Shown piece after piece: positions 43,627 through 54,855 of a stretch of DNA of 64,000 bases. The number at the start of each line of letters is the position of its first letter. Position 1 is the stretch's first letter. A program made the position numbers and the translations under genes. The stretch lies in the NCBI RefSeq assembly GCF_024793895.1, contig NZ_JANUSB010000015.1, positions 682,001 to 746,000 of the forward strand, read 5' to 3'. The notes under the pieces were generated by a model. The model was not told the origin of the DNA and ran no database searches. It was given only the letters and a program-made list of their open reading frames with translations. The stretch comes from Serratia sp. AKBS12. GTDB lineage: Bacteria; Pseudomonadota; Gammaproteobacteria; Enterobacterales; Enterobacteriaceae.

Positions 43627-44517
43627 GTGTTAGTTATTTTGGGTTATCTGGTGGTACTGGGTGCGGTATTTGGCGGTTATACGATCGTCGGCGGCCACCT
43701 TGGGGCGCTGTATCAGCCGGCGGAATTTCTGATCATCGGCGGTGCCGGCGTCGGGGCCTTTATCGTCGGCAATAACGGCAAAGCCATCAAGTCCACGCTG
43801 CGCGCCTTGCCAAAACTGATGCGCCGTTCCAAATACAGCAAGGAATTGTATATGGATCTGATGGCCTTGCTGTTCCGTCTGCTGGCCAAATCTCGCCAGC
43901 AGGGCATGCTGTCGTTGGAGTTCGACATCGATAACCCGCAGGAAAGTGAAATTTTTTCTAATTATCCACGCATTCTTGCCGATAACCATCTGGTGGAATT
44001 TATTACCGACTACTTACGGCTGATGGTGAGCGGCAACATGAACGCATTCGAGATCGAAGCGCTGATGGATGAAGAGATCGAAACTTTCGAACAGGAAAGT
44101 GAGGTACCGGCAGGCAGCCTGGCAATGGTCGGCGATTCATTGCCGGCGTTTGGCATTGTTGCGGCGGTGATGGGGGTAGTACACGCGCTGGCTTCCGCCG
44201 ACCGGCCGGCGGCCGAACTGGGCGCGCTGATCGCCAATGCGATGGTTGGGACTTTCCTGGGTATTCTGCTGGCCTACGGGTTTATCTCACCGCTGGCGAC
44301 GCTGCTGCGGCAAAAGAGCGCGGAAAACGTCAAGATGATGCAGTGCATCAAGGTAACCCTGCTGTCCAGCCTGAACGGCTATGCCCCGCAAATCGCCGTC
44401 GAATTCGGCCGTAAAACGCTTTATACCACCGAGCGACCTTCCTTTGTGGAACTGGAAGAGCATGTTCGCCGGGTGAAAGCGCCGGCGCAAACGGCAGCGG
44501 AAGAAGAGCAGGTATGA
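43627..44517 (+). CDS. motA: MotA, proton-channel stator subunit
   Basis: A 296-residue protein collinear with E. coli MotA: four membrane helices, cytoplasmic loop with '[20 protein letters not shown]' (torque-generating charges) and '[26 protein letters not shown]'. The start is best placed at GTG 43627, six bases after AAGGA and giving L-V-I-L-G-Y-L as in E. coli. The ATG at 43621 directly abuts the AAGGA and would lack a spacer. The last bases overlap motB (ATGA). Confidence 0.96.
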   Translation: MLVILGYLVVLGAVFGGYTIVGGHLGALYQPAEFLIIGGAGVGAFIVGNNGKAIKSTLRALPKLMRRSKYSKELYMDLMALLFRLLAKSRQQGMLSLEFDIDNPQESEIFSNYPRILADNHLVEFITDYLRLMVSGNMNAFEIEALMDEEIETFEQESEVPAGSLAMVGDSLPAFGIVAAVMGVVHALASADRPAAELGALIANAMVGTFLGILLAYGFISPLATLLRQKSAENVKMMQCIKVTLLSSLNGYAPQIAVEFGRKTLYTTERPSFVELEEHVRRVKAPAQTAAEEEQV

Positions 44518-45506
44518 AGCAGAATCACCCGGTCATACTGGTGCGCAAGCGCAAGGCGCATCAGGTGGCTCATCACGGTGGATCGTGGAAAATCGCCTAT
44601 GCCGACTTTATGACGGCGATGATGGCCTTTTTTCTGGTGATGTGGCTGCTGGCGATTGCCAGCCCGCAGGAACTGACGCAAATCGCCGAATATTTTCGCA
44701 CCCCGCTCAAGGTCGCATTAACCAGCGGCAATAAAAGCAGCTCCGAAAGCAGCCCGATCCCAGGCGGTGGCGACGATCCGACGCAGTTGGAGGGGCTGGT
44801 GAGAAAACAGCTCGACTCGCCCGAAAAACAGGCCGAAGAACGGCGTCTCAACAGGCTGCGCGAACGCCTTGATGAGCTGATTGAGTCGGATCCACGCCTG
44901 AAGGCGCTGCGCCCGCATCTGCTGATCAACATGATGGATGAAGGGCTGCGCATTCAAATTATAGATAGCCAGAATCGGCCAATGTTTAAAACCGGCAGCG
45001 CGCAGGTGGAAAGTTATATGCGTGACATTCTGCGGGCGATAGCGCCAATCCTCAACGATTTGCCGAACAAGATCAGCCTGTCCGGTCATACCGACGATCT
45101 GCCCTATGCCACCGGCGAACGCTATTACAGCAACTGGGAACTGTCGGCGGACCGTGCCAATGCGTCACGGCGTGAGCTGATTGCCGGCGGGCTGTCGGAG
45201 GGCAAGGTGCTGCGCGTGGTGGGCATGGCTGCGACCATGAGTTTGAAACAGCACGGTGCGGACGATGCGATTAATCGGCGCATTACCATTCTGGTCTTGA
45301 ACAAGCAAACCCAGCAGGGCATTGAACACGAAAATGCGGAAAGCAACGCCACCGAGATAGGCAAACCGGCAGCGCTGAAACAGCTGAAACCGGATGTCAC
45401 CGCGCCGGCCAGCGTCGCCCCGGCTGCAACGGTTGCGCCGACCGCCGCCATTCCGGCCGCGCCGGAAGCGATGCCTTCGACTAACAGCGACTCACCGCAG
45501 AGGTAA
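44514..45506 (+). CDS. motB: MotB, peptidoglycan-anchored stator subunit
   Basis: A 330-residue protein with one membrane helix carrying the proton-binding aspartate (Asp31 in '[21 protein letters not shown]'). The plug region and a C-terminal OmpA domain ('[38 protein letters not shown]', '[10 protein letters not shown]') follow, with an Ala/Pro-rich tail. It anchors MotA around the rotor. The start overlaps motA by 4 bases. Confidence 0.97.
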   Translation: MKQNHPVILVRKRKAHQVAHHGGSWKIAYADFMTAMMAFFLVMWLLAIASPQELTQIAEYFRTPLKVALTSGNKSSSESSPIPGGGDDPTQLEGLVRKQLDSPEKQAEERRLNRLRERLDELIESDPRLKALRPHLLINMMDEGLRIQIIDSQNRPMFKTGSAQVESYMRDILRAIAPILNDLPNKISLSGHTDDLPYATGERYYSNWELSADRANASRRELIAGGLSEGKVLRVVGMAATMSLKQHGADDAINRRITILVLNKQTQQGIEHENAESNATEIGKPAALKQLKPDVTAPASVAPAATVAPTAAIPAAPEAMPSTNSDSPQR

Positions 45507-45511
45507 CCCCC

Positions 45512-47494
45512 GTGAGCATGGATATTAGCGCGTTTTATCAGACTTTTTTTGATGAGGCAGACGAGCTGCTGGCCGATATGGAGCAACATCTGCTGGAGCT
45601 GGATCCGCTCGCGCCGGACATCGAACCGTTGAACGCCATTTTCCGCGCTGCGCATTCGATCAAGGGCGGAGCGGCGACCTTCGGCTTTGCGGTATTGCAG
45701 GAAACCACGCATCTGCTGGAGAACCTGCTGGACAGCGCACGGCGTCAGGAAATGGACCTGAGCACCGACATTATCAACCTGTTTCTGGAAACCAAAGACA
45801 TTATGCAGGAGCAACTGGACGCCTATAAAACGTCGCAACAACCTGACACCGACAGCTTTGAATATATTTGCCAGGCGCTGCGGCAACTGGCATTAGATGC
45901 TCAGCGGCAGGTTCCCGTTGCAGCATCGGCTGGCGAAGCGCTGACGGCAGCGTCGCCTGCGGCCATCGAGGGCGGCATGCGCATCGTGTTGAGCGGCCTG
46001 AAGCCAAACGAAATACCGCTAATGCTGGAAGAGCTTGGCAATCTGGGCGAGGTGAAGAACCCGCAAACGGGTGAGAACAGCCTGGAGGTTACGCTGTTGA
46101 CTTCCGCCAGCGCAGACGACATCAGCGCCGTGCTGTGCTTCGTGCTGGAGCCGGAGCAGATCGCCTTTAACCCGGCGGCTACCGAGCCACCATCTGCGCC
46201 GATTGCCATGCCGGAGCCAGCGCCGATTGCGGCTCCGACGCCGCCAGTGATAAAACCGAGCGCGCCGGCCACCGGCGAAGCGCCAAAAGTGCGGGCCAAA
46301 GCCAGTGAGTCCACCAGTATCCGCGTGGCGGTCGAAAAGGTCGACCAACTGATCAACCTGGTTGGTGAACTGGTGATCACCCAGTCAATGCTGGCGCAAC
46401 GCTCCGGTACTCTGGATCCGGTCGCCCATGGCGATCTGTTGAACAGCATGAGCCAGCTGGAACGCAATGCGCGTGACTTGCAGGAGTCGGTGATGTCGAT
46501 CCGCATGATGCCGATGGAATATGTGTTCAGCCGTTTCCCTCGCCTGGTGCGCGATCTGGCCGGCAAGCTGGATAAACAGGTGGAACTGACCCTGCAGGGC
46601 AGCTCTACCGAACTGGATAAAAGCCTGATCGAGCGGATTATCGATCCGTTAACTCACCTGGTGCGTAACAGTCTGGACCATGGCATTGAGGACCCGGCAA
46701 CGCGCGAGGCGGCGGGCAAGTCGGCGGTCGGCAATCTGGTGCTGTCGGCAGAGCATCAGGGTGGCAATATCTGTATCGAAGTGACCGACGACGGCGCCGG
46801 CCTCAATCGGCAGAAAATTCTGGCCAAGGCCGCATCACAGGGGCTGGTGGTCAACGACGGCATGAGCGATGAAGAGGTCGGCATGCTGATCTTCGCGCCC
46901 GGCTTTTCAACCGCCGAACAGGTTACCGATGTCTCCGGCCGTGGCGTCGGTATGGACGTGGTGAAGCGGAACATTCAGGAAATGGGTGGCCACGTTGAAA
47001 TTCATTCACAAGCGGGCAAGGGTACGGCGATCCGCATTCTGTTGCCGCTGACGCTGGCGATCCTTGACGGCATGTCGGTCAAGGTGAACGACGAAGTGTT
47101 TATTTTACCGCTGAACGCGGTGATGGAATCGTTGCAGCCGCAGGCCGAGGATCTGCACCCGATGGCCGGCGGCGAGCGGGTATTGCAGGTGCGCGGCGAG
47201 TACCTGCCGCTGGTGGAACTGTACCGGGTGTTTGACGTGGCCGGGGCGAAAACCGAAGCCACGCAGGGCATCGTGGTGATCTTGCAAAGCGCGGGACGCC
47301 GTTATGCGCTGTTGGTGGATCAGTTGATCGGCCAGCATCAGGTGGTGGTGAAAAACCTGGAAAGCAATTACCGCAAAGTGCCGGGCATTTCTGCCGCCAC
47401 CATTCTGGGCGACGGCAGCGTGGCGCTGATTGTCGACGTATCGGCGCTGCAAACCCTGAACCGCGAAAAGCTGTTGGCGGACACGGCTGCTTAA
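45512..47494 (+). CDS. cheA: CheA, chemotaxis histidine kinase
   Basis: A 660-residue kinase. The P1 domain has phospho-accepting His48 in 'FRAAHSIKGGAATFGF'; CheY/CheB-binding P2 follows, then an Ala/Pro linker and dimerisation P3. P4 carries the N, G1 and G2 boxes 'HLVRNSLDHGIED', 'EVTDDGAGLNRQKI' and 'GRGVGMDVVKRNIQEMGG', and P5 is a CheW-like domain. The GTG start gives MSMDISAFYQ as in E. coli. Met98 is conserved, so the short form CheA-S may also be made. It starts 5 bases after motB. Confidence 0.97.
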   Translation: MSMDISAFYQTFFDEADELLADMEQHLLELDPLAPDIEPLNAIFRAAHSIKGGAATFGFAVLQETTHLLENLLDSARRQEMDLSTDIINLFLETKDIMQEQLDAYKTSQQPDTDSFEYICQALRQLALDAQRQVPVAASAGEALTAASPAAIEGGMRIVLSGLKPNEIPLMLEELGNLGEVKNPQTGENSLEVTLLTSASADDISAVLCFVLEPEQIAFNPAATEPPSAPIAMPEPAPIAAPTPPVIKPSAPATGEAPKVRAKASESTSIRVAVEKVDQLINLVGELVITQSMLAQRSGTLDPVAHGDLLNSMSQLERNARDLQESVMSIRMMPMEYVFSRFPRLVRDLAGKLDKQVELTLQGSSTELDKSLIERIIDPLTHLVRNSLDHGIEDPATREAAGKSAVGNLVLSAEHQGGNICIEVTDDGAGLNRQKILAKAASQGLVVNDGMSDEEVGMLIFAPGFSTAEQVTDVSGRGVGMDVVKRNIQEMGGHVEIHSQAGKGTAIRILLPLTLAILDGMSVKVNDEVFILPLNAVMESLQPQAEDLHPMAGGERVLQVRGEYLPLVELYRVFDVAGAKTEATQGIVVILQSAGRRYALLVDQLIGQHQVVVKNLESNYRKVPGISAATILGDGSVALIVDVSALQTLNREKLLADTAA

Positions 47495-47525
47495 CGATTG
47501 ATTGACTGAATTAGAGGCATACAAC

Positions 47526-48026
47526 ATGGCAGGATTGGCAACCGTCAGCAAACTGGCTGGCGAAACGGTAGGACAGGAATTTCTGATCTTTACGCTCGGC
47601 AATGAAGAATATGGCATCGATATCCTCAAAGTGCAGGAAATCCGTGGTTACGATCAGGTGACGCGCATTGCCAACACGCCGGCATTTATCAAGGGCGTAA
47701 CCAATCTGCGCGGCGTGATCGTGCCGATTATCGATCTGCGAGTGAAGTTCGCCCAGCAGGGCGTCAGCTACGACGAAAACACCGTGGTCATCGTGCTCAA
47801 CTTTGGCCAGCGGGTGGTGGGTATTGTGGTGGATGGTGTGTCTGACGTGCTGTCGCTGACCGCCGAACAGATTCGTCCGGCACCGGAGTTTGCCGTTACG
47901 CTGGCGACCGAATATCTCACCGGCCTGGGGGCGCTGGGTGAACGCATGCTGATCCTGGTCGACATTGAAAAACTGCTCAGCAGCGAAGAAATGTCCCTGG
48001 TCGACAGCGTGGCGAAAAACGCCTGA
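47526..48026 (+). CDS. cheW: CheW, receptor-kinase coupling protein
   Basis: A 166-residue CheW ('[60 protein letters not shown]', '[23 protein letters not shown]') that bridges chemoreceptors and CheA in the arrays. The ATG at 47526 matches the family start and follows GAGGC. It is the last gene of the motAB-cheAW unit, with a hairpin after it. Confidence 0.97.
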   Translation: MAGLATVSKLAGETVGQEFLIFTLGNEEYGIDILKVQEIRGYDQVTRIANTPAFIKGVTNLRGVIVPIIDLRVKFAQQGVSYDENTVVIVLNFGQRVVGIVVDGVSDVLSLTAEQIRPAPEFAVTLATEYLTGLGALGERMLILVDIEKLLSSEEMSLVDSVAKNA

Positions 48027-48034
48027 CCTTCCTC

Positions 48035-48058
48035 ACGGGCGCAGCGCTCTGCGCCCGT
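48035..48058 (+). terminator. Hairpin after cheW
   Basis: ACGGGCGCAG (48035-48044) and CTGCGCCCGT (48049-48058) form a perfect 10-bp GC-rich stem with a CGCT loop, eight bases after the cheW stop. Only a short T stretch follows. A separate sigma-28 promoter then starts the receptor operon, supporting a termination role. Confidence 0.6.
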
Positions 48059-48099
48059 CATTTCCGGCGCCGTGCCGCCAAAATAGTTACCGCCAACCA

Positions 48100-48126
48100 T
48101 AAAGTTCTCTTCCATTGCGCCGATAA
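48100..48126 (+). promoter_or_regulatory. Sigma-28 promoter of the receptor-cheRBYZ operon
   Basis: TAAAGTTC (48100-48107), an 11-base spacer, and GCCGATAA (48119-48126) match the FliA consensus fully in the TAAA and GCCGATAA core. It lies 57 bases upstream of the first chemoreceptor ATG, so this operon is class III. Confidence 0.92.
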
Positions 48127-48182
48127 CGTTGACAGTCAACGAACTCAGAGCCTGTCCGTGCGGGCTTACAAGAAGGGAAAAC

Positions 48183-49850
48183 ATGTTTAATCGTATGAAG
48201 GTGGTCACCAGCCTGCTGCTGGTGCTGGTGTTATTTGGCGCCTTGCAACTGATTTCAGGCGGGCTCTTTTTTTCCTCGCTCAAGAGTGACAAAGAAAACT
48301 TTACCGTGCTGCAGACCATTCGTCAGCAGCAGTCGGAGCTGAATGGCAGCTGGGTTTCACTGTTGCAGACCCGTAATACCCTGAACCGCGCGGGTATTCG
48401 CTACATGATGGATGCCAGCCATATCGGCAGTGGCTCGACGGTAGCAGAACTGCTGACCTTCGCCAAAGGTGCGCTGGCGGTGGCGGAGCAGCGCTACGCC
48501 GCGTATGAAAAAATCCCACGCGACGCCCGGCAGGATGCGCAATCCGCCGAGCAGCTCAAGCAACAGTACGACATTCTGCATGGCGCACTGGCCGAACTGA
48601 TCCAACTGTTGGAGCAGGGCAAGATCAACGCCTTCTTTGACCAGCCGACGCAAAGCTATCAGGACGGTTTCGAGCAGGTCTATAAAACCTACCTGATGCA
48701 GAACGACACGCTGTATCAAAGCGCGGTCGAAGACAGCAACCGTTCCTTTACCTCGGCCAGCTGGACCTTGGCGGTGGTATTGCTGGTGGTACTGGCGGCG
48801 ATCGTCCTGGTGTGGAGCGGTATCCATCACATTCTGGTGCGTCCGCTAAATCGCATTATCGAACACATCAAGTTTATTGCCGCCGGTGATTTGACGCACA
48901 GCATCGACGTTACCAGCCGTAATGAAATGGGCGTGCTGGCCGCCAGTCTGAAACATATGCAGAGCGAACTGGCGGACACCGTCAGCGGCGTGCGTCAGGG
49001 GGCAGACGCCATCTATAGCGGCGCGTCGGAAATTGCCGCCGGCAACAACGACCTGTCGTCACGCACCGAACAGCAGGCGGCGTCGCTGGAAGAAACCGCC
49101 GCCAGCATGGAACAGCTGACCGCCACGGTAAAACAGAACGCCGAAAACGCCCGTCAGGCCAGTCAACTGGCGCTGAGCGCGTCGGAAACGGCGCAGAAAG
49201 GTGGCAAAGTGGTGGCGAATGTGGTGCAAACCATGCACGACATCGCCGGCAGTTCGCAGAAAATAGCCGACATTACCGGCGTAATTGACGGCATTGCCTT
49301 CCAAACCAACATTTTGGCTCTCAACGCGGCGGTAGAAGCGGCGCGTGCCGGTGAACAGGGCCGCGGTTTCGCGGTAGTGGCCGGTGAAGTGCGTAACCTG
49401 GCGCAGCGCAGCGCGCAGGCGGCAAAAGAAATCAAAGGTCTGATCGAAGATTCCGTCAGCCGCGTTGACATGGGGTCGGTACTGGTTGAAAGCGCCGGTG
49501 AAACCATGGGCGACATTGTCAATGCGGTAACGCGCGTTACCGACATCATGGGCGAAATTGCCTCGGCGTCCGATGAACAGAGCCGTGGTATCGATCAGGT
49601 GGGGCAGGCGGTGGCCGAAATGGACCGCGTAACCCAGCAGAACGCTTCGCTGGTTGAGGAATCCGCTTCCGCCGCCGCGGCACTGGAAGAGCAGGCCAGC
49701 CTGCTGACGCAGTCGGTGGCGGTATTTCGCCTGCAGCCAGCCGGACAGGAGCAATTCAAAGCCCCCGTTGCCGGCAAAGTCGTTACCCCCAGCAATAACC
49801 ATAAGAAAGCGAATGCCAGCGATCTGCAAGATAACTGGGAAACGTTCTAA
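48183..49850 (+). CDS. Methyl-accepting chemotaxis protein, Tar/Tsr-type major receptor
   Basis: A 555-residue receptor: membrane helix, periplasmic four-helix sensor, second helix (~190-212), HAMP, and a signalling domain with the invariant hairpin tip '[35 protein letters not shown]'. In the sensor, '[18 protein letters not shown]' keeps the three arginines that bind amino-acid ligands in Tar/Tsr. The C-terminus is N-W-E-T-F, the docking site for CheR and CheB. The start at 48183 follows AAGGGA. Ligand is probably an amino acid; which one cannot be told. Confidence 0.95.
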   Translation: MFNRMKVVTSLLLVLVLFGALQLISGGLFFSSLKSDKENFTVLQTIRQQQSELNGSWVSLLQTRNTLNRAGIRYMMDASHIGSGSTVAELLTFAKGALAVAEQRYAAYEKIPRDARQDAQSAEQLKQQYDILHGALAELIQLLEQGKINAFFDQPTQSYQDGFEQVYKTYLMQNDTLYQSAVEDSNRSFTSASWTLAVVLLVVLAAIVLVWSGIHHILVRPLNRIIEHIKFIAAGDLTHSIDVTSRNEMGVLAASLKHMQSELADTVSGVRQGADAIYSGASEIAAGNNDLSSRTEQQAASLEETAASMEQLTATVKQNAENARQASQLALSASETAQKGGKVVANVVQTMHDIAGSSQKIADITGVIDGIAFQTNILALNAAVEAARAGEQGRGFAVVAGEVRNLAQRSAQAAKEIKGLIEDSVSRVDMGSVLVESAGETMGDIVNAVTRVTDIMGEIASASDEQSRGIDQVGQAVAEMDRVTQQNASLVEESASAAAALEEQASLLTQSVAVFRLQPAGQEQFKAPVAGKVVTPSNNHKKANASDLQDNWETF

Positions 49851-49871
49851 AACCGGTATTGGGTGACCCTT

Positions 49872-49906
49872 GCTCCGCTTCGTTCCCTAAACGAAGGCCG
49901 TGGAGC
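49872..49906 (+). other. Hairpin between the two receptor genes
   Basis: GCTCC-n-CTTCG (49872-49882) pairs with CGAAG-n5-GGAGC (49892-49906), a two-part stem around TTCCCTAAA. It lies between the receptor stop and the strong ribosome site of the next receptor. It may tune the relative amounts of the two receptors by mRNA processing or partial termination. Confidence 0.4.
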
Positions 49907-49959
49907 CATGGTCGCCCCTTTTTCCGTGCTGGCTGCGGCCGGCTGCAAGGAGGTTTACT

Positions 49960-51585
49960 GTGTTCAACCGAATCCGTATCTCTACCAGTCTGTTCCTGTT
50001 GCTGCTGACTTTTTGCATAATGCAGTTGATCAGCACCGGCCTGTCGTATAGCGCTTTCCGTTCCGATAATCAGAATCTCAATATCATTACCGTGGGCAGC
50101 CAGCAGCGCGATGCGCTCAGCCTGAGCTGGGTTGCCCTGTTGCAGGCGCGCAACACCCTGAACCGCGCCGCAACCCGCGCGGCGCTGAAGGTGCCGCAGG
50201 AGCAGGTCAACGTGCTGATGGGTAATGCGCGCAGCTCGTTGCAAAAGGCCGATCTCTATTTCAATCAGTTTCTGGCGGTGCCGCGCGTCAGCGATCGGGA
50301 GCGGCAACTGACCGAACATACCAAAGCCAGCTATGACCAATTGCGCAGCGCCCTGCGTGAGCTGATCGGCTTGCTCGAGAGTAACAACCTGCAAGCATTT
50401 ATGGATCAGCCGACGCAAAAGACGCAGGACCTGTTCGAAGCCGAGTTTGTGCAATATCTGCAAGGGGTCAATGACAGCATCGAGCAGGCCAGAGAGGCCA
50501 ACCAGCGCTCGTACGCCTATGCAATCTGGCTGGTGGCCGGCGCGGTGCTGATGCTGATCGTGGTTACCGGCAGCGCGATGTGGTGGCTGCGCAACATGCT
50601 GGTGCGGCCGCTGGAAATCATGCGCACCCACTTTGAGCGCATCGCCAGCGGCGATCTGGCCGCGCCGATTCAGGTCTATGGCCGCAATGAAATCAGCCTG
50701 CTGTTTGGCAGTCTGCAACGGATGCAGCAGTCGCTGATCGGTACGGTGGGCGCGGTGCGTGAAGGCGCGGAGTCGATACTGATTGGCCTGCAGGAAATTT
50801 CGGAGGGTAACAACGATCTGTCGTCGCGCACCGAACAGCAGGCCGCCTCGCTGGAACAAACCGCCGCCAGCATGGAACAGTTGACCGCCACGGTAAAACA
50901 GAACGCCGACAATGCCCGCCAGGCTTCACAGCTGGCGCGCGAGGCGTCGGCCACCGCCGCCAAGGGCGGTGAACTGGCCAGCGACGTAGTGACCACCATG
51001 CATGATATTGCCAATAGTTCGCAGAAAATTGGCGCCATTACCAGCGTAATCGACGGTATCGCCTTCCAAACCAATATTCTGGCGCTCAACGCGGCGGTGG
51101 AGGCGGCGCGTGCAGGCGAACAGGGGCGTGGCTTTGCGGTGGTGGCCGGCGAGGTGCGCAACCTGGCACAGCGTAGCGCCCAGGCGGCAAAAGAAATCAA
51201 AGGCCTGATCGATGAATCGGTCAGCCGGGTCAAGCAAGGGTCGACGCTGGTTGAAAACTCCGGCTCGACGATGCAGGACATCGTGCACTCGGTAACGCGG
51301 GTGACCGATATCATGGGCGAAATCGCCTCCGCGTCGGATGAGCAAAGCCGCGGCATCGAACAGGTGACTCAGGCGGTGACCCAGATGGATCAGGTCACGC
51401 AGCAGAACGCCGCTCTGGTGGAGGAGGCCGCTTCGGCCGCCGCCACGCTGGAGGAGCAGGCGATCACGCTGGCGGATGCGGTGGCGGTTTTCCGTCTGGC
51501 GGACGACAACTTCAGCGTAGCAGACAGCCATCAGCACGCCGTTTCTCTTGAGGTAAAGGAACTATCAGATTGTCAACAAGCATGA
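49960..51585 (+). CDS. Methyl-accepting chemotaxis protein, minor receptor lacking NWETF tail
   Basis: A 541-residue receptor with the same plan as its upstream neighbour and a nearly identical signalling tip, so the pair probably arose by duplication. The sensor again shows an arginine pattern ('[18 protein letters not shown]') but is otherwise diverged. The C-terminus (…LSDCQQA) lacks the N-W-E-T-F docking peptide, like the E. coli low-abundance receptors Tap and Trg, which need help from major receptors for methylation. The start is GTG 49960, with a perfect AAGGAGG at 49947-49953. Confidence 0.94.
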   Translation: MFNRIRISTSLFLLLLTFCIMQLISTGLSYSAFRSDNQNLNIITVGSQQRDALSLSWVALLQARNTLNRAATRAALKVPQEQVNVLMGNARSSLQKADLYFNQFLAVPRVSDRERQLTEHTKASYDQLRSALRELIGLLESNNLQAFMDQPTQKTQDLFEAEFVQYLQGVNDSIEQAREANQRSYAYAIWLVAGAVLMLIVVTGSAMWWLRNMLVRPLEIMRTHFERIASGDLAAPIQVYGRNEISLLFGSLQRMQQSLIGTVGAVREGAESILIGLQEISEGNNDLSSRTEQQAASLEQTAASMEQLTATVKQNADNARQASQLAREASATAAKGGELASDVVTTMHDIANSSQKIGAITSVIDGIAFQTNILALNAAVEAARAGEQGRGFAVVAGEVRNLAQRSAQAAKEIKGLIDESVSRVKQGSTLVENSGSTMQDIVHSVTRVTDIMGEIASASDEQSRGIEQVTQAVTQMDQVTQQNAALVEEAASAAATLEEQAITLADAVAVFRLADDNFSVADSHQHAVSLEVKELSDCQQA

Positions 51586-51610
51586 GATTGAAACGGTCGG
51601 GTGGGGCGAT

Positions 51611-52468
51611 ATGACGTCATCGTCTCCGCAAAGCCCCTTACTGCTCCAGATGGCGCAGCGACTGCCGCTGTCGGACGTGCATTTTCGCCGCATCAGCCAG
51701 CTGATCTATCAGCGTGCCGGCATCGTGCTGGCGGCCCACAAGCGCGAGATGGTCTACAACCGCCTGGTGCGGCGCCTGCGTCTGTTGGGGTTGCATGACT
51801 TTGGCGACTATCTGGCGCTGTTGGAAAGCGATCCGAACAGCGCCGAATGGCAGGCGTTCATCAACGCGCTGACCACCAACCTGACGGCGTTTTTCCGCGA
51901 GGCGCATCACTTCCCGATTTTGGCGGAGCATGCACGCTCGCGGCCAAACGGCTACAGCGTCTGGAGCACTGCCGCATCGACCGGCGAGGAGCCCTATTCG
52001 ATCGCCATTACGTTGAGCGAAGCGCTGGGGCAACGCGCCACCGGCTGCCAGGTGTGGGCCAGCGACATTGATACCCAGGTGCTGGAGAAGGCCGAGGCTG
52101 GCGTCTATCGCCAGGAAGATTTACGTACCCTGACGCCGGGCCAGATGCAGCGCTATTTCCTGCGTGGCACCGGACCACACCAGGGGCTGGTGCGGGTTCG
52201 ACCGGAACTGGCGGCGCGGGTGAACTTTCAACCGTTGAACCTGCTGGCGCCGGAATGGGCGCTGCCCGGGCAGTTTGACGCCATTTTCTGTCGCAACGTG
52301 ATGATCTATTTCGATAAGGCAACCCAGGAACGTATCCTGCGGCGGTTTGTCCCCCTGCTGAAGCCGGGAGGGTTGATGTTTGCCGGTCATTCCGAAAACT
52401 TCAGCCAGATAAGTCGCGATTTCTATTTGCGTGGCCAAACCGTATATGGCCTGGCCAGGGAGAGGTAA
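51611..52468 (+). CDS. cheR: CheR, chemoreceptor methyltransferase
   Basis: A 285-residue SAM-dependent methyltransferase close to E. coli CheR ('[34 protein letters not shown]', '[15 protein letters not shown]', '[16 protein letters not shown]', '[17 protein letters not shown]', '[14 protein letters not shown]'). It methylates receptor glutamates, and its beta-subdomain docks on the NWETF tail. It follows the minor receptor and shares one base with cheB. Confidence 0.97.
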   Translation: MTSSSPQSPLLLQMAQRLPLSDVHFRRISQLIYQRAGIVLAAHKREMVYNRLVRRLRLLGLHDFGDYLALLESDPNSAEWQAFINALTTNLTAFFREAHHFPILAEHARSRPNGYSVWSTAASTGEEPYSIAITLSEALGQRATGCQVWASDIDTQVLEKAEAGVYRQEDLRTLTPGQMQRYFLRGTGPHQGLVRVRPELAARVNFQPLNLLAPEWALPGQFDAIFCRNVMIYFDKATQERILRRFVPLLKPGGLMFAGHSENFSQISRDFYLRGQTVYGLARER

Positions 52469-53517
52469 TGAATAAAATCAGCGTACTAAGCGTAGATGAT
52501 TCGGCATTGATGCGACAGCTGATGACCGAAATTGTCAACGGTCATCCCGATATGGAGATGGTGGCGACCGCGCCAGACCCCTTGGTGGCGCGCGACCTGA
52601 TCAAAAAATTCAACCCGCAGGTGTTGACGCTGGACGTTGAAATGCCGCGCATGGATGGGCTGGATTTCCTCGAGAAACTGATGCGCTTGCGGCCGATGCC
52701 GGTGGTAATGGTGTCCTCGCTGACCGGCAAGGGCTCGGAAATTACCTTGCGCGCGCTGGAGCTGGGGGCGGTGGATTTCGTCACCAAACCGCAGTTGGGC
52801 ATTCGCGAAGGGATGCTGGCCTACAGCGAACTGATCGCCGAGAAGATCCGCACCGCTGCCAAAGCGCGGTTGCCGCAGCGCTCCAACGCGCCGACGCCGG
52901 CCATTCTCAGCCATACGCCGCTGTTGAGCAGTGAAAAACTGATCGCCATTGGCGCATCGACCGGCGGTACGGAAGCGATTCGCCAGGTGCTGCAACCATT
53001 GCCGGCCACCAGCCCGGCGCTGCTGATTACCCAGCATATGCCGCCGGGCTTTACCCGTTCGTTTGCCGAACGCCTGAACAAGCTGTGTCAGATCACGGTG
53101 AAAGAGGCCGAAGACGGCGAGCGTGTGCTACCGGGCCACGCCTACATTGCGCCGGGCGACCGGCACCTGGAGCTGGCGCGCAGCGGCGCCAACTATCAGG
53201 TGAAGCTGCACGACGGCCCGCCGGTCAATCGCCATCGCCCGTCGGTGGATGTGCTGTTCCGTTCGGTAGCACAGTTTGCCGGTCGTAATGCGCTGGGGGT
53301 GATCCTTACCGGCATGGGTAACGACGGCGCAGCGGGAATGTTAGAAATGCATCGTGCCGGGGCCTATACCCTGGCGCAGAACGAAGCCAGCTGCGTGGTG
53401 TTCGGCATGCCACGTGAGGCGATAGCCAGCGGCGGCGTCAACGAGGTGGTGGAGCTGGAGCGCATCAGCCAGCGCATGCTGGCGCAAATCGCCGGCGGCC
53501 AGGCGCTGCGGATTTAA
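52468..53517 (+). CDS. cheB: CheB, receptor methylesterase/deamidase
   Basis: A 349-residue protein: an N-terminal receiver domain with phospho-acceptor Asp56 ('[13 protein letters not shown]'), a linker, and a C-terminal methylesterase with the serine site '[13 protein letters not shown]', His in '[17 protein letters not shown]' and Asp in '[13 protein letters not shown]'. Phosphorylated by CheA, it removes receptor methyl groups to bring adaptation. The ATG overlaps the cheR TAA by one base. Confidence 0.97.
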   Translation: MNKISVLSVDDSALMRQLMTEIVNGHPDMEMVATAPDPLVARDLIKKFNPQVLTLDVEMPRMDGLDFLEKLMRLRPMPVVMVSSLTGKGSEITLRALELGAVDFVTKPQLGIREGMLAYSELIAEKIRTAAKARLPQRSNAPTPAILSHTPLLSSEKLIAIGASTGGTEAIRQVLQPLPATSPALLITQHMPPGFTRSFAERLNKLCQITVKEAEDGERVLPGHAYIAPGDRHLELARSGANYQVKLHDGPPVNRHRPSVDVLFRSVAQFAGRNALGVILTGMGNDGAAGMLEMHRAGAYTLAQNEASCVVFGMPREAIASGGVNEVVELERISQRMLAQIAGGQALRI

Positions 53518-53575
53518 TTTTAGGCGGCCGGGGTTCGGCTGCCGTCATGTAAAAGTAACGACCTTAGGAGTCACA

Positions 53576-53965
53576 ATGGCGGATACAAATCTCAGATTTT
53601 TGGTGGTGGACGATTTCTCAACCATGCGTCGCATCGTCAGGAATCTATTAAAAGAGCTGGGCTTCAATAACGTGGAAGAGGCCGAAGACGGCGCGGATGC
53701 GTTGAACAAACTGCGCGCTGGCGGTTTTGATTTTGTGGTATCCGACTGGAATATGCCGAACATGGACGGGTTGGCGCTGTTGCAAACCATCCGCGCCGAC
53801 GCTCAGTTGGCGGCGTTGCCGGTGCTGATGGTGACGGCGGAAGCCAAAAAGGAAAATATCATTGCCGCCGCACAGGCTGGCGCCAGTGGTTATGTGGTGA
53901 AACCTTTTACGGCGGCGACGCTGGAAGAGAAGCTGAATAAGATCTTTGAAAAACTGGGCATGTAA
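53576..53965 (+). CDS. cheY: CheY, chemotaxis response regulator
   Basis: A 129-residue single-domain receiver nearly identical to E. coli CheY: acid pocket in '[12 protein letters not shown]', phospho-acceptor Asp57 ('[12 protein letters not shown]'), Thr in '[42 protein letters not shown]' and the active-site Lys. CheY-P binds FliM and reverses the motor. The ribosome site is AGGAG. Confidence 0.98.
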   Translation: MADTNLRFLVVDDFSTMRRIVRNLLKELGFNNVEEAEDGADALNKLRAGGFDFVVSDWNMPNMDGLALLQTIRADAQLAALPVLMVTAEAKKENIIAAAQAGASGYVVKPFTAATLEEKLNKIFEKLGM

Positions 53966-53977
53966 GGAGAACCGGCA

Positions 53978-54622
53978 ATGAGAGATATTCCGATGCCTGC
54001 CAGCGATGCAGCGACCGCCGGAGAGATCATCTCGCGCATCGGCCAGTTGACGCGAATGCTGCGCGACAGCATGCGCGAACTGGGACTCGATCAGGCGATT
54101 GCCCAGGCGGCAGAAGCGATACCGGATGCACGCGACCGCCTGGACTATGTGGTTACCATGACGGCGCAGGCGGCGGAACGTGCGCTGAACTGCGTAGAAG
54201 CGGCCCAGCCGCGTCAGGCTGAGCTGGAGTCACAGGCCAAAACGCTGAAAGGGCGTTGGGATGACTGGTTTGCCAACCCGCTCGAACTGTCGGATGCGCG
54301 TTCGTTGGTGAGCGATACCCGCCAGTATCTGGATCGGGTACCGGAGCACACTGCGTTTACCAACGCACAACTGCTGGAAATCATGATGGCGCAGGACTTT
54401 CAGGATCTGACCGGCCAGGTGATCAAACGCATGATGGATGTGGTGCAGGAAATTGAAAAGCAGCTGCTGATGGTGTTGATGGAAAATATCCCGGAACCGG
54501 AAGCGCGCACCAAACGCGCCAATGAAGAGTTGCTCAACGGACCTCAACTGGACGCCTCTGCCGCTGGCGTGGTGGCCAGTCAGGATCAGGTGGACGACCT
54601 GCTCGACAGCCTCGGATTCTGA
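53978..54622 (+). CDS. cheZ: CheZ, CheY-P phosphatase
   Basis: A 214-residue protein matching E. coli CheZ along its length ('[39 protein letters not shown]', '[42 protein letters not shown]'). The catalytic Gln lies in '[10 protein letters not shown]', and the C-terminal CheY-binding peptide '[16 protein letters not shown]' is intact. It starts 12 bases after cheY and ends the receptor-cheRBYZ operon; a GC-rich hairpin (54629-54655) follows. Confidence 0.97.
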   Translation: MRDIPMPASDAATAGEIISRIGQLTRMLRDSMRELGLDQAIAQAAEAIPDARDRLDYVVTMTAQAAERALNCVEAAQPRQAELESQAKTLKGRWDDWFANPLELSDARSLVSDTRQYLDRVPEHTAFTNAQLLEIMMAQDFQDLTGQVIKRMMDVVQEIEKQLLMVLMENIPEPEARTKRANEELLNGPQLDASAAGVVASQDQVDDLLDSLGF

Positions 54623-54628
54623 ACGACC

Positions 54629-54655
54629 GCGGGCGCGCCATCGCGCTGCGCCCGC
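54629..54655 (+). terminator. Hairpin after cheZ
   Basis: GCGGGCG (54629-54635) pairs with CGCCCGC (54649-54655), 6 bases after the cheZ stop. No T run adjoins it. A run of eight T behind a short stem comes later (about 54773-54809), just before flhB, so termination may occur in two steps. Confidence 0.4.
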
Positions 54656-54855
54656 TGCGACTTGCCGCAGCGTGCCACGCTGCATACCGGCAGGCAGTAA
54701 CCGCCGGAGCCGCACGGCAACGGTTGGCATCAGCTGACTCCTGCTGGACCATCCTTTAAATAACCTACCTTTTTCCCCGCTGTTCCATCAATGAAGTCGG
54801 GTTTTTTTTGGCATGCTGGCGGCAATTTTATTCGTTCCCCACACAGGGTGCCGCC

